This document shows, piece by piece, positions 46,001 through 58,362 of a stretch of 64,000 bases of DNA (the first letter of the stretch is position 1; each line of letters starts with the position of its first letter). The notes beneath the pieces were generated by a model. That model had not been told where the DNA came from. It made no database searches and saw only the letters and a list, made by a program, of their open reading frames with translations. This DNA comes from Takakia lepidozioides (lineage: Eukaryota; Streptophyta; Takakiopsida; Takakiales; Takakiaceae), in assembly GCA_030704615.1 (NCBI GenBank), contig CM060731.1:43586001-43650000 (forward strand). The letters are read 5' to 3'. The translations under genes and the position numbers were made by a program.

Positions 46001-48677
46001 CTCCCTCTTTTTGAGAATGAGGAGACTAGTTGGGTCTTACTTGCATGGGTATGTGTCAGTGCAGGTCCTGTGGATGGTCGGTGTGCGACCATTGCCAGAT
46101 GCCCTTGGACGAGTTAACAAAATTGAACCTGTTCCACTGGAGGAACTCGGACGACCCCGCGTTGATGTGGTGGTGAACTGCTCTGGAGTCTTCCGTGACT
46201 TGTTCATCAACCAGGTTGGTTTCTGGAACATGTTCGTGGAATTCTTGCTGGTTTATGCGAATTGTCAGAGAGCCTGGGCTTAACTTCTTTAGTGTCCCGT
46301 GAAACTGTTTTTCGGCTGTGTAGATAATTCACTTCCTCATTTCCGTTATGGAGGGCGGAAGCTTATTTTATATTTACTTTCCAGGTTATTATCATTACTT
46401 AAATAGTCGGTAGATTTCCTCTTTGTGTGGTCCCAAGACTGTGTGTGGCCAAATGAGAAGAACTTCAAAAGTGAATTGATTGTCCAGTCCTTGGAAGTAG
46501 TGGTTTATTCATTCAGAGATGGACTCTTCTGCAGTCACATCATGGTTGGTCATGGCTTTTGTAGTGACAACCACTCATTTGCACTCCATGTTATGTTGTG
46601 TGTGGCCAGATGAATTTGCTGGACCGGGCGGTGAAGACAGTGGCAGAGCTGGATGAGCCTTTGGAAATGAACTTCGTGCGAAAGCATGCCATGGAGCAGT
46701 CGGCATCATTGGGAGTGAGCATTCGGGAGGCAGCTACCCGCATCTACTCCAATGCATCAGGATCGTACTCCTCTAATGTGAACCTTGCAGTCGAGAATTC
46801 ATCTTGGAATGATGAGAAACAGCTACAGGTGCACCCGCTGTCTTCTCTCTCAATTCTTTCCCAAAGTTTGATATTGGCTATGAGTGGAGATATCAATGGA
46901 GATAGATGGTGGTGGCTGTCAGTAGAAAGCTGGATAGTTCTTTGTAACACAACGTTCCATTTAGCTGACAAGTCTGCTTAGTTGATCCATTTAGTTGGTG
47001 CTAGTGGGAGTGCTGGGGGCGGAGGATGTAGATGTACGTTTGGAGCATGTACAGGAGGGTGGATGGGTGTAGTTCATGTAGGTTATAGTTAATCTTATTT
47101 AGTGATATTCTCCTTTGTCATGTTGAGCTGCAGGACATGTACCTTTCTCGCAAATCGTTTGCCTTCGACAGTGACACACCTGGTGCAGGAATGAACGAGA
47201 AGCGTAAGATTTTTGAAGCTGCTCTTGCAACTGCAGAAGCTACCTTTCAAAATCTGGATTCATCAGAGATCTCCTTAACAGACGTGAGCCACTACTTCGA
47301 TTCTGACCCCACAAAGCTTGTCGAGAGCTTGAGGCCTGACAAAAAGAAGCCCAACGCTTACATTGCTGACACTACTACTGCAAATGCCCAGGTCTGTTTC
47401 TCCCTTGTAGCAGTGGAATTATGAGCATTGAATTCCTCTATCTAAATGGAAATGATGTATGGTGTATACTCAGGTGGAAGTTTTGGAAGGCTGACTTGCA
47501 TATTTGAAGGGAGAATCTTTACTCTCAATAGCTGTTTTGTGAAGATTTTTTTCTTATGAAGTCTGATTTAGGGAGTCTCTATAAAATGGTTGAATGCGGG
47601 TCTTTGATAATGCTTTTTATTGAACACAAAAAAACAGAGTGATGACCCCATCATATCCCCTCATAAGTTCTGAGGAGCTGAATAGACAGACTTTGAGATT
47701 GGTCAAGAAGAAGAAAGATTTGTAAGAGTAAGGAATCCCAGGAGTATAAGTGCTTTTCAAGTAGTTTAATGTAAGCTTTGTCCACTATGCAGGTGCGATC
47801 ATTGGCCGAGACAGTGAGGCTGGATGCACGTACTAAGATGCTGAATCCCAAGTGGTACGAGGGGATGCTTTCGAGCGGTTATGAGGGTGTTCGGGAAATT
47901 GAGAAGCGCCTTACCAACACAATGGGATGGAGTGCAACATCTGGGCAGGTCAGTATCCTCCTGTCTGAGTTGAGTACAGACCATTGTATTTGGTGGAAAA
48001 TGTATTGAGTACAGGGGATTCTGAATACGATGTCCGGTTGTCATTATCTGTCAATGTCAAGTGCTTAACGCCTGTGTATGGGGAGTCCTAAATTCTACTG
48101 TACATTTGAACTCAGCAGATGAAATTGATTGTTATAAAGAGACGAGTGTCTAAAGGCATGCCAAAGATCACCAGGGGGCAACCGGCCTCCTTTTGAGTGG
48201 TTATCTTTAAAGTGTCTTTCTGCAGGATCTCTGTGAAGAGCTTAATTTTTTCTCTTGGGGTGTTGTCATTGACATTTGCAGCTGAAAAGAGCAAGAGATT
48301 ATTTGTCTTGCAAATACTAAACTTTACTGACGTCATTACACCCCATTCAGATTGACATGCACTGTGCTTAGTCTGACACCTTAGTCTTATACTACTGGTT
48401 TAGTGGCATGTGGACCCGCCACTGCATGAACTTGACAGTGGTCTTATTCCAACAGGTGGACAACTGGGTTTATGAGGAAGCAAATACCACTTTCATTGAT
48501 GATGAGGAGATGCAGAAGAGGCTCCTTGAGACCAACCCTAATTCATTCCGCAAGTTGGTCGCCACATTTCTAGAAGCCAATGGCCGCGGTTACTGGGAGA
48601 CGTCTGAAGAGAACTTGGACAGGTTAAGGCAGTTGTACTCTGATGTTGAAGACAGGATTGAAGGCATTGACCGGTAA
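40055..48677 (+). CDS. CHLH: Magnesium-protoporphyrin IX chelatase subunit H, complete
   Basis: Porphyrin-binding catalytic subunit that, with CHLI and CHLD and ATP, inserts Mg into protoporphyrin IX in the plastid; also known as GUN5. 16 exons: 40055-40160, 40662-40735, 40920-40979, 41187-41366, 41700-42465, 42679-43002, 43129-43211, 43433-43978, 44242-44901, 45191-45340, 45538-45834, 46065-46214, 46610-46828, 47134-47391, 47793-47948, 48456-48677. All phases close to 1,416 residues, near the usual 1,380. Exons 1-3 are the Ser/Arg-rich transit peptide ([15 protein letters not shown] ... ARKHHRQ). Mature part: [70 protein letters not shown]-type [62 protein letters not shown] and the C-terminal ANGRGYW ... 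EGIDR-stop. Every residue block I know from the family is present, so it should be functional. Confidence 0.97.
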
Positions 48678-50692
48678 ATATATATGCCTTTGCCCGTAGA
48701 GAATTTTGGAGAAAGTGGAGGCAGTTGATAGAATCACAGGCATTCATATCTAGGTATATATACACTCCTGAAATGTGGAGGCTTTGCCCTTCAAGCTAAG
48801 GGCACTTATATGAAACTAGCACGGCAACATATGGTCTACGTAAATATAGGTTTTAATTAGCTTAGGCCTCTAATTTGTAGAGGGAATAAAGTGACCAACA
48901 TGTATCCACGGTGTACATTTCCATCAACACTTAGCTGCGGTAAGAGCTTGAATTCTTTTGGAGATTGGCATTGTAGGATAGAGCTCAATGTCCGTTGTAC
49001 AACCGGACCTAGAGTTTGTTACTAGGTGCTACAATCAGAGACACCTCGGGATTTCCATCGATGTAAGTCTTGAGAAGTTCCAGCTTTGATGTAAATGATC
49101 GGGCGGAAGTTCCTTTATGCGCAACCTATATGCTGATGATCATCTGGCTTTGCTAGCTGATCGGCTCCAAAGATTTTTCAGCATCATTCAAACATGATGG
49201 CATGTACAAAGAAAATTGAAGTGCAGTGAAACAGCATCCTGTGAAGTTCCGTTACAAGCAGAGCCTTGGATTCATGAAGTGGTAACAGTTTACGACAACC
49301 TGCAGCTGCCAACTCTCCTTCAATTATCTGGCTATGATGAGTTACGTAATGGCAATCCTTCCAAAGGCGCCGATGGAAACTCTAAATACTACAGCGCGGA
49401 AGAAAACCTGATATCACCCTGAACTGCACTAAGCAATTCATATGAAGTCTGACAACTCTGTTTCAGGGCTTCAGATTATCCAGATCCAGCGGATATGTTT
49501 CAAGCCATTCGAACTGCTCATTCATAAACTGGTCGAATGTTTCATCCACCTATCACTATACTTCGCAGCGATTGATAGTTATACTTGGTGTTATTCTTAG
49601 TAAGCAAGCCGCCACAAATTTCGGATGTCTGGTGAGATTCTACGAGGGTGACGAGAGTGGAAGAGTTGAGGGATGATAGAGATTGGAAGAGCTTCACTTT
49701 GTGTTAGGGAGGGAATTTTACAGTGGAATGACGAGATCTAGTAGGATGGTTGAGAGAGATTGCAAAATTCAAAGTCACATGAATGGACAGATCCTGAACA
49801 GACACGTGAAGCTTCCGCTTCTCGCAAGCAAGTCTGAGATTGAACTGAAAATGCATCCTCTATCCGTGTGCTAAGAATGCGATTCTTCCTTGTGAAAATG
49901 TATGGGCGCCATCGATTGTAAGCATCAGCAGACGGAGGCCCTTGTTGCAGTATGACCACCACTATGAACCTGATCTCAGACGGTATTTGTCTAACGCATT
50001 TGCGACGGTCTGTATCGATTTCCTTGTCTTGACCACTAGGTTGTACCTGCAGTCTCATCGACGCTATTGTTAACATTAAGAAATGAAATGAAATGTGACT
50101 GTATAACGTCCGCGAAGCTACAGAGCTTATGGGACACGAGAAAGCATATAAAACAAAAAAGAGAGAGGGACTTCCGTGGACAAACAGCCTAAAAACAACT
50201 AGATTGCTGTAGGGATTGTCTAATATGCAACGAGGTGTCAACGCCTCAAAGCAGATATGCCGCTAAGCATTTCTGATCCCCGTAATGGGAGACCTCTGTG
50301 AGAGATTCGCTATCTCGGAATAGATAAAAGAATCTTCCACGGATCTCAGAACAAGAAACAGTCCTCACTCCCAAAGTCGGACTAGGGGGGACTTGTCTTT
50401 TAAGTCTAGATCAATCGAATTGCCACATACACAACATTATACATATGATACACGTTTCAGCTTTTGAGATGGTCTAACTGAGGAGAATCGAAAAGAAACT
50501 TCTGGTCATGGATCCCCACCTTACAGTTTCTTAGATCATCACAGAATTGTAAATTGACAATGTATAAACCCTAAACAGGGTGTGTTGTGTTTTGAGTTGA
50601 ATTTGATGGTTGTATTGTCCTCAAACAATGCTCTTTGTAATTTCTCTGAATTTGATCATGCGTGTCTACTGAAAGTTCTTCAATGATCGTGC
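48678..50692. other. Spacer between CHLH and the GST-like gene
   Basis: Starts with the CHLH 3' UTR (for example TATATATA near 48755). Short frames (49216-49422, 49738-50241) have no motifs. The second R1 repeat copy lies at 50060-50340. Confidence 0.4.
50060..50340 (+). repeat. Dispersed repeat R1, copy 2
   Basis: Blocks CAGATATGC, AAGCATTTCTGA, GTAATGG and TCTCGGAATAGA match 26490-26580 in order. This copy lacks the 110-bp internal segment. Confidence 0.5.
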
Positions 50693-50804
50693 ATGCAAAA
50701 ATATGAACTCGCTCCTGTATTTTACTTCATAAACGGTTTTCAGACTAGTGATGCAGCTAGTCATGTTGTGCTCAAGTGTGCGTGTGGGGGCTTTGGATGG
50801 GCAG

Positions 50805-53800
50805 GTGCATCGCATTACTGTGAAAAGGTACAGCTCTATTTTAGCTTTGTTGTGCACAGTTCACTCCTTGAGACACATGAATTAGGATGGTCTTGTGGAC
50901 GTCTGAAAGATACATGACAATGACGGCGTGATGGATGGAGGGGCAGGCAAGATGGGCGTTGGATAGGGCTGGCGTGTCTTACACTGAGACAAAACATGTG
51001 GTGCTATTGCACATGCTGTTTACTAGGTATGTAATTTCCTCAATCTTAGTTTGCTCCCGAGGCTTTCATGGCCGTGTGGAAGTCAAGTTGGTTTTCATCT
51101 TCACACATTTCCTCTGTCCCGTGCACTATTGGTAGCCAATTTATACAAATTTCGTATTGATTTGACCGACAGATCATCCCAAGGTCAGTGGAGTTCGTAT
51201 GCTGATCTGACTACTAGCATCCACGCTCGCCACAATTATTCTGTCCACAATAAGAAGATTGATACAAGAATGGACTTCCACATTGTAAAACTGATATATA
51301 GAATTTGTCTAGCGGGGAACGTAATTGTCTAGTTTGGCGGTCCAAGATCCAACTGCCTCTGCCACAATTCAGAAAACATACAAGCTTGGAACATCTCAAC
51401 GGTCTTTGGGATTTGAAATGTATCAAATGCCAATCATGAAGAACACATAATGGTGCCTGTGCACCCTTGGAAAAGATGAGACAGTGCTGACCACCAGAGT
51501 AGCTTCTATGAAAATTACGGGGTGCATTACTGGTCAACACTCCCCTTGCAACAGCGTGGTTTAAAGTCCGAATCTGTCACCAAGTCATCGCCCTTCTGCC
51601 TGCCGCTTCCTCCGAGTTTTCGTCTGATAGCTCTCGAACACATTCTGCACTTCGTACATGCCATTTTGCTGCTGTCAACATCACTGATGACTGCAATCCC
51701 GGATAATGATTTAATAGTAGCTTCATCCATTTGCTAGAGTAAACACTGTATCACTAAATGGTGAATTTTGTGTGTGTAGGGGACTGGGAACAGGAACCAG
51801 TTGCCCCAAGCTTGTGATGGGGAGGCGGTCTGAGAGAGTGGTGCTCCAGGAGTCACCCGACATATTGAGATTCGCCGACAAAAACGTCCGGAACGAAGAG
51901 GATCGCCTATATCCGGACGATCCAGAGATGCATAAGCTTGTCCAGTCTTGGGGTGCGTGGAGTTCTCATGTCAATACCCACCTTGATTGTAAGCTTAGCA
52001 CGATCTTTTCTTATGAAGAATCCTCATCTTGTATTCAAGCCTTGGTATCATCAGACGCGCTCTAGTCATACAACATTAATCCTCATCATAGATGAGAATA
52101 TGATAATCCAAGTAGCTTGCACATAATGTTTGGTCGGAAAGCCCACGTACATGCGAACGTTGTAAAACAACCCTTAAAGCTTGCTTGAAGCAGAGTGCAG
52201 ATCGACGATTGCATTCTTAGCGTGTCACCAACCTAACGCATGCGGTTCTCCATGATTGTGATGATGGTTGGGATTGTGGACTTGGGCTTGGGTAATACAT
52301 AGATCCATCCCAGATCCTACAGGCAGGAACTAAGGCACATTCTAACCTATCGTATATTCGAAAACGATGATTGGAAGTAAGATCGCGGTTGTGCACCATT
52401 GCGTTTGCTTGTTGTCTCGTTTCTTTGTGTTTTTAAGCTTTAATTTACTTTCTGCGCAACAACTAGTTCACTAACAACAGATATCACAGAGCGCAAGAGC
52501 GCTGCAAGAGCACCATCAGCAGATGGGAGATAGCTGGGAGGGTGAAGAACGGAAAAAAGAAGGGATATTTACAACGTTCAGTACAGAAAACCCAATTCCA
52601 GGATCAAAGGACCACATTGAGTTCAACTGATAGTGTGGGGCTGGCAGAGTCCAGATTTGACAAGCAGCTGGGTCCACATGTGCGACGGTGGGCGTACTGT
52701 CACCTTCTCTTTGACGGAAACAGCTACCATTTGTTGACTCAAGGTATATTTGCATGTTGTAGTGCAACTAGATCTGATTCACAGATCAGGCTGCTGATCT
52801 CCGATCACAGCATGTTTTTAGCTGTCGAGTGATACATATGTGCAACTTGTACCTCATGCTCACTAAGATCCTATTCACTACAGCATGAATATCCAACTGC
52901 ATACTACCTGCCATAATTAAGACTAGAAGAAGGGCAATTATCAAGATATGTTGGCCACAACAGTGGAATAACACGGGGAGAAAGTCACATGGCTGTTGTT
53001 GGACTAGCAGGAGCACCACTCTTGGAAAGGATGGTTGCATGGTTTCTCATGCCTTTCTTGCGACGAATTGTGTATAGCGCCTTGTACTGCAATAAGCCTG
53101 GAGCCAAGGAACGGTCCCTCCAAGTTGTAGAAGCGATTTTCAGGGAGGTAAATATCTTCGCATTGCACTTCGGTGATATCGTGGAAAGATCTGTTTTCTT
53201 TGCGATTTGTTGGGAAGAGTGGTTGATAGAACTGAAAAATTGCAGCGGGCTGGTTTGCGAGTCTCTTCGATTTTCTTGGATTTTGACGTAGGATTGGGCA
53301 GGTGGATGGGTTGCTGGCAGATGGCAGACCATTCATATGTGGACGGAGATTCACAGCTGCTGATGTCACCTTTGCTGCTCTTGGTGGTCCCATGGTCGGT
53401 CCTTCAGGGTATCCTATTTCCTTTCACTTTTCCTCTATCTTAAGCTCCCATAGGTTCCCTCTCTCCGTGACACAATCAACGTGGTGGATTCCCTCTGTTT
53501 TAGTTCGTTCTCAGACTAACAATATTACTAAATTTTCTTTTCTTCTCTCTATCCTCTCTCTCTCTCTCTCGCTCTCTCTCGGACAACGACCCAGATGAAT
53601 CTTGATGAGAAAGCCTATTGACGTAGCACGTCCCCAAAGCCTAGAAAAGTTTGTCGTCTCAGGTGAAGTATGTCAACCATCTAATGGGGGGTGGTGATTA
53701 TTGTTCCACTCTCTCAAGCGCACTGAAAAACATTTTCTGATTTCTGGTGCGTTCCATTCCCTGAATGGAGTCCTTTGACGTGGATTTCATGCCTATACAC

Positions 53801-54678
53801 CAGAGAGGTTGTTCCAACAATCTCCATGTTCATCCTTTCCAAGATGGTTGCGTGAGGTGGTCATCTAGTTTCGCCTTCCTGAAGAGTTGTAGAAGCAATG
53901 CCTTTCCAGTTGTTCACCTCTCTGCCCAACAGACCGTTCTTCATTGGAATCTAAACTATGAGTCTTAATCTGGTTGGCTAGCTATTTCTTCCACGTGCTT
54001 GCCCACAATATATTTGTCATGAACACATAAAAAAATGCATATTAGGTTCATGCTGAGCTTTCGTCTTTGCGGTCAATGGCTGGATGGATAGATATGGAGC
54101 ATGGTTACCTTCTCCAGAGGAATGCCCTCCAGAAATGGGCATGACCATGCAACACCTTAGAAAAACTGCTGCTGGCAGAGTGAGTCATCTTTTTTGCTTC
54201 TCTGACCTAGTTCACGACTGTTTACTTTGGAGTGATCGACAAGTTCATTATTCTCTTTATCTACATGTACAGAAATACTACCTCTGCCTACATTGCCTAA
54301 GCCATTCCACCTGTCCTTCATTTCATGCCTAGGGTTGTTGGGTGAATGTATCTGAAAGGATTTTCGAGGATTTAACTGGTATAAACTCGTAGGCATAGTT
54401 CCTCAACTACCAGAAACCCTCCTCCACCAAGATATGCATCTCCTCGCACTCCAGCAGTTTACAAATGTTATGTAACAGTCTAAGTCTATGACAAACCAAT
54501 TTGTCTCACAGTGAATCACCTCTTGTAAACTTCTATCACATACTACAAACTGTAGCTTTGCACGTTTTGTGATCTGCCACACTCACAAACTGTGAATTCA
54601 TGTTGTGCGATGCAGCATATCATGAAGATTTACGAGACGAAGAGGTACAAGCCAGGACAAAGACGATCAATTCCCTGA
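50805..54678 (+). CDS. Glutathione S-transferase-like protein (first exon uncertain)
   Basis: Likely glutathione-dependent transferase or reductase in the cytosol; substrate unknown. Exons: 50805-50827, 50947-51026, 51780-51952, 52648-52743, 53011-53147, 53302-53408, 54092-54179, 54616-54678. Phases 1,0,2,1,1,0,2,0 close. N-terminal thioredoxin fold: SHYCEK|ARWALDRAGVSYTE, the active-site Ser/Cys region, then GTGTSCPKLV, QESPDILRFAD and LYPDDPEMHKL. C-terminal helical domain: ESRFDKQLGPHVRRWAYCHLL, APLLERMVAWFLMPFLRR, DGRPFICGRRFTAADVTFAAL (the N-capping FTAAD motif) and GYGAWLP; stop TGA at 54676. Not a plant tau or phi class by its motifs; closer to algal and bacterial GSTs. The start is not settled: the frame is open upstream to an ATG at 50693 with no motif, or a separate exon lies further left. 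Confidence 0.85.
53546..53582. repeat. (TC)n microsatellite
   Basis: CTCTCTCTC runs with a single CG interruption, inside intron 6 of the GST-like gene. Confidence 0.8.
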
Positions 54679-55030
54679 AAACTTGAACGTTCTAGTCTTT
54701 TGCTACCATGCTCAGATTTAACTCAAATGTTAAGGATCTCACGATTTTGTGATTTCAGTTTTTGATTCAATCTACAGGCAGGTATTGCAGATAGTTTGAT
54801 AGAGTGCTCAACACACACATGAACCGCTTTGTTTCAAAGCCTTCCTCTTCTCAACTACCAACAGGTTTCAGTATGAACTACCACCTGTCTGTCTGCTCGA
54901 CCCGACAACTTCCTCCTTCCTTGCACCCAGCCCTTCAAGGATCCACCATCACTACAGAAAGGCATCTTCAAAGCAATAAAAAGGACATCTTAAAATGCAT
55001 AATTTGCTTGCCGAAACACGCCGCAGAGAC

Positions 55031-55105
55031 GAGCCCACAGGGGATTGAACCCCGGACCCGCGGGCATAGTGCAGACAACGTGGCGACAGTTGACCACGCG
55101 GCGAA
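55031..55105 (-). repeat. tRNA-like sequence with a good T-arm (SINE head)
   Basis: On the minus strand the T-arm CGGGG-TTCAATC-CCCTG folds with a standard 5-bp stem and 7-nt loop (55053-55037). A D-arm-like GTGGTCAACTGTCG stands about 45 bases upstream. The acceptor stem does not pair, so it is a tRNA relic or SINE head. Confidence 0.5.
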
Positions 55106-56247
55106 TTTGGCGAGGCTCGCTCGTTCTTGTGCGATGTTCCACCACTTCCCTTCTGAACTGCGCTTCTTGCAACGCGTGGCAGTCGGGCATTGCGCCGGAC
55201 CCACTACCCGTATCATTTCCAGGTCCGGGGGATCGCACAAGCAGGGGTCCTGTTCACATTGACCCCTCGGTTATTCTCGCTCCGTGGATGGATAAAACGT
55301 GCGGCCAGGACTGGATTCGTCGATAGGATTTGTTCATCCAGAATTGATTGTCGCGCAGGGCTCCACACGCTTTCGCCGGCAACTCAACGGCGCCGCTATG
55401 ACGTCGCGGTGGGCGTTAAGTTACCGGCACCGGCTCCCACCCTCTCTTTCCCTCTCATCTTTCAAACTTGTGGACCCGGCGGCTCTGTTCGTTCTTTAAA
55501 TATAAAAATATAGATTTTAAAATAATTTAAGAAGGGACCAGTGCGATGATACTAGCATCATCTTTCAGAATCAATATCTACATCCTCCCTGGAATCTCCT
55601 AAAATCGCATAAATTATATTCCAGGTCACCGAAGGCATTCAGGATATTCTGGAATCTATTGTGATTGTACTATATTAAGTTTACTTGTAGCAGGTTTTCC
55701 AAAGTTTCCAAAGTTTCTCCCGATTCGTTGATTACTTAAGGGAGTAAGGAGATTCTAACGATAAGAGTTTATTCTAAAACGATTTCAATGCCAAGCGGTT
55801 TGATGTCAAGGGAATCAACCATTCATAGGCGATAATGCACCCATCATTGTACCAACAGCATCGTGCACATGAATGGTGACGATGATGATGGCATGGTGAA
55901 TGTTAAAGTCGTGGTCCCTGGATGCTCCTTTTATACTAATAAGGATCTTGGTCGATGCTACCCCACATTTTCCTACACAACACAACCAAGTTGTAGCCAC
56001 ATACCACCTCTTCAGTGGTTGTGGGTTCAATCCACCGGTTGGTGTCACAAAGGTGTACAGAGGAGCCCTTCGGGGTCAGGAGACACCATAATTTGCACAT
56101 CCTTTAGGCGGCGTAATATATCTATATATATATTCTACACAACTTGTGTGTACCGTACTCATGTACGGCTAAACAACAACAACAATTTGGACTGCGCAAA
56201 GGTCCATGGTATGATATCTCAACGATAATCATCAAACACCACGGCCC

Positions 56248-56600
56248 AATGGTGGACTATGTGCGGCGGCCAGAGAAAGCATTGGGGAGGCCGCTAAATT
56301 ACGTTCATTTTTGGACCCCTCATACACCCTGACCCATGGTGGACTATGTACAGCGAGCGTCCAGAGAAAGCAAGGCAGATAACTATACACATTTTTGGAC
56401 CCCTCATACACCCATGAGGACTATGTACGACGTCTAGAGAAAACGAGGCCGATAACTATATACATTTTTGGACCCCTCATACACCGTGACCCATAGTGGA
56501 CTATGTACGGCGGCAAGAGAAAGCACTCGGTAGGCGGCCAATTATATACGGTTTGGGCAGCTCGTTCACCACGGGCCATAGTGGACAATCAGTGTGTGGG
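56248..56600. repeat. Tandem array, unit about 80 bp, 4 copies plus part
   Basis: GTGGACTATGT..GGCGGCCAGAGAAAGCA, GATAACTATATAC and TTTTTGGACCCCTCATACACC recur with starts near 56251, 56339, 56416, 56496 and a decayed fifth at 56581 (spacings 88, 77, 80, 85). Units differ by small indels. Confidence 0.8.
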
Positions 56601-57892
56601 TGGCGGCGGAGAATTGTCAATACTATTATAGACAAGTTGGGAGGGGGCGGCGTTTTTTTTCTGAAATTTGGAAAAAAGCGTGAAATAGCCATACATCATG
56701 TTTATCCATTGAAATTAGGACAGAATCATCCTCATCCGTACTTTTATCCATTTATATCATCCATTTTTTGCAAATCCATCCATAATTTATTTTTTATTTG
56801 GAGAAGTTTGACGATTTCATCCATGAAAAACAGGGGAATTTTCGACAGAATATTCTATTCTATTTTTTGAGTTCGAAATTTGGCGAAAATTCGAGCAAAG
56901 AAAACGCAGTGGGGCCGCTCCGGAACTGAAATATGCCATCTACTACTTCCTCTGGACGGTCCGAGGATAGCGGATGAACGGAACGGCATGAATGATAAAA
57001 GCAGGCAACAGGCTTCAGCTTTTGCCGCGTTAGTGACTCACCGACTTATCCACTCCCAGTAGAGGTACAGCCAAGTTTCGTTGTTGGCTCCCTCGGATGA
57101 CTTCTGTGGCGCATGCCCGGGTCACGATGGATGATCTGGCGTTGAGGATGAAAGGCATGCCAAGCAGCGGATGAATGGAATTGGCGAAACGCTGGCGAAA
57201 CCTAAACATGTGAGAACCGATGAGCCAACCAATGCAACCATGTGATTTAAAGCGTGGAGCACTGACATATCTTAGCTGTTGACTATCAAATCTAAATGCC
57301 CAATAAAGAACGCGGCCACTAATGCAGTGGATAAGTTTCTCTACATACCCCAACATTAAATAACATTCTTTGAATCTGCCATCCCTAGTATTTCCTGGAA
57401 ATTATTTATTTCTGGGGTCAGCATAGGACCACCTCCATTCGGTACGCCTCCTGCAAAGTGGCTAAACCAAAACAGTTTCGCCACAATACGATATTGTACG
57501 GCCGCGTGCCGCGTCGCTTTGACCGCCACGTGCCGGCCACCGGCCCAGGGCAACTGGTTGCAGATGGTTTTATGATTTCGGTTTCCCTCGCAAATATGTA
57601 ATGGCGGGTCGCTGGTCGGGAGTAAATGGATGGGAAATAGGCAAGCGTGACGGTGGTGGGCATGATAGACCCTCCTGCCATTATATATTAAACATTACCT
57701 ATCTCGTCGAGGCCATGTTTGTTCCCCTCCATGTTCTACTTGGAATTTTACATGTCCCATGACGAGAACACGCCCGGGCAGTCATAGCTGCTGTGGATGG
57801 AATCATTCCGCAAGTCGAATATGTGACGGATGTGGATGAGAAATGATTGGAGAAGGATGAAGAAGGAGAAAGATGCATGCGGTAAAATTGGA

Positions 57893-57950
57893 GCGTTGGG
57901 GTTTGAACTTACGACCTGTGCGGGCAGCGTGCCCTAATTGCTAACGACTA
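57893..57950 (-). repeat. tRNA-like sequence (weak)
   Basis: Minus strand: TTAGCAATTAGGGC (A-box-like) and AGTTCAAACCCC (B-box-like) at tRNA spacing, with a CTGCCCGCACAG anticodon-arm-like piece between. Stems are decayed. Confidence 0.35.
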
Positions 57951-58320
57951 TTGGTCTGCATCCACCACGGTCGCCCGGTCAGTGCGGACCGGCAGTTCCG
58001 GTTCCTCGGGAGTCTCATGGATGACCTCCCACATTCGTTCCTGTTTCAGCGGTGGTCAAACCGCGTCGTGAGTAATGGGAGTGTAGTTCTCATCCATCCC
58101 GATGCTTTTGGTTTGCAGTGCGGGGACTACATTGAAATCATAGTTCGTATTCCCCGTTTCCGGTTCTCATCCATCCATTAGCTAAGCGGAGGTGTGCATT
58201 GACGGACGATATTCGGTTTCGGTTCATCTAAAGAGCCGTGGACGTCAGTGAAATGGATGAACAGAGTGTTTGAACATGTTAGGGTTGGTAACTGGACGGG
58301 CATCGTGGAACAGTGCCAGG

Positions 58321-58324
58321 CACG

Positions 58325-58357
<33 letters not shown>

Positions 58358-58362
58358 GGAGG
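58321..58362. repeat. (GA)n microsatellite
   Basis: About 20 GA units with AAGA and GGGA interruptions. Confidence 0.85.

Noticed and set aside
55031-55105. Genuine tRNA gene
   Set aside because: The T-arm is good but acceptor and anticodon stems do not pair, so only a tRNA-derived repeat is supported.
54804-55262. 152-residue plus frame
   Set aside because: It crosses a tRNA-like sequence and GC-rich repeat DNA and has no recognisable domain.
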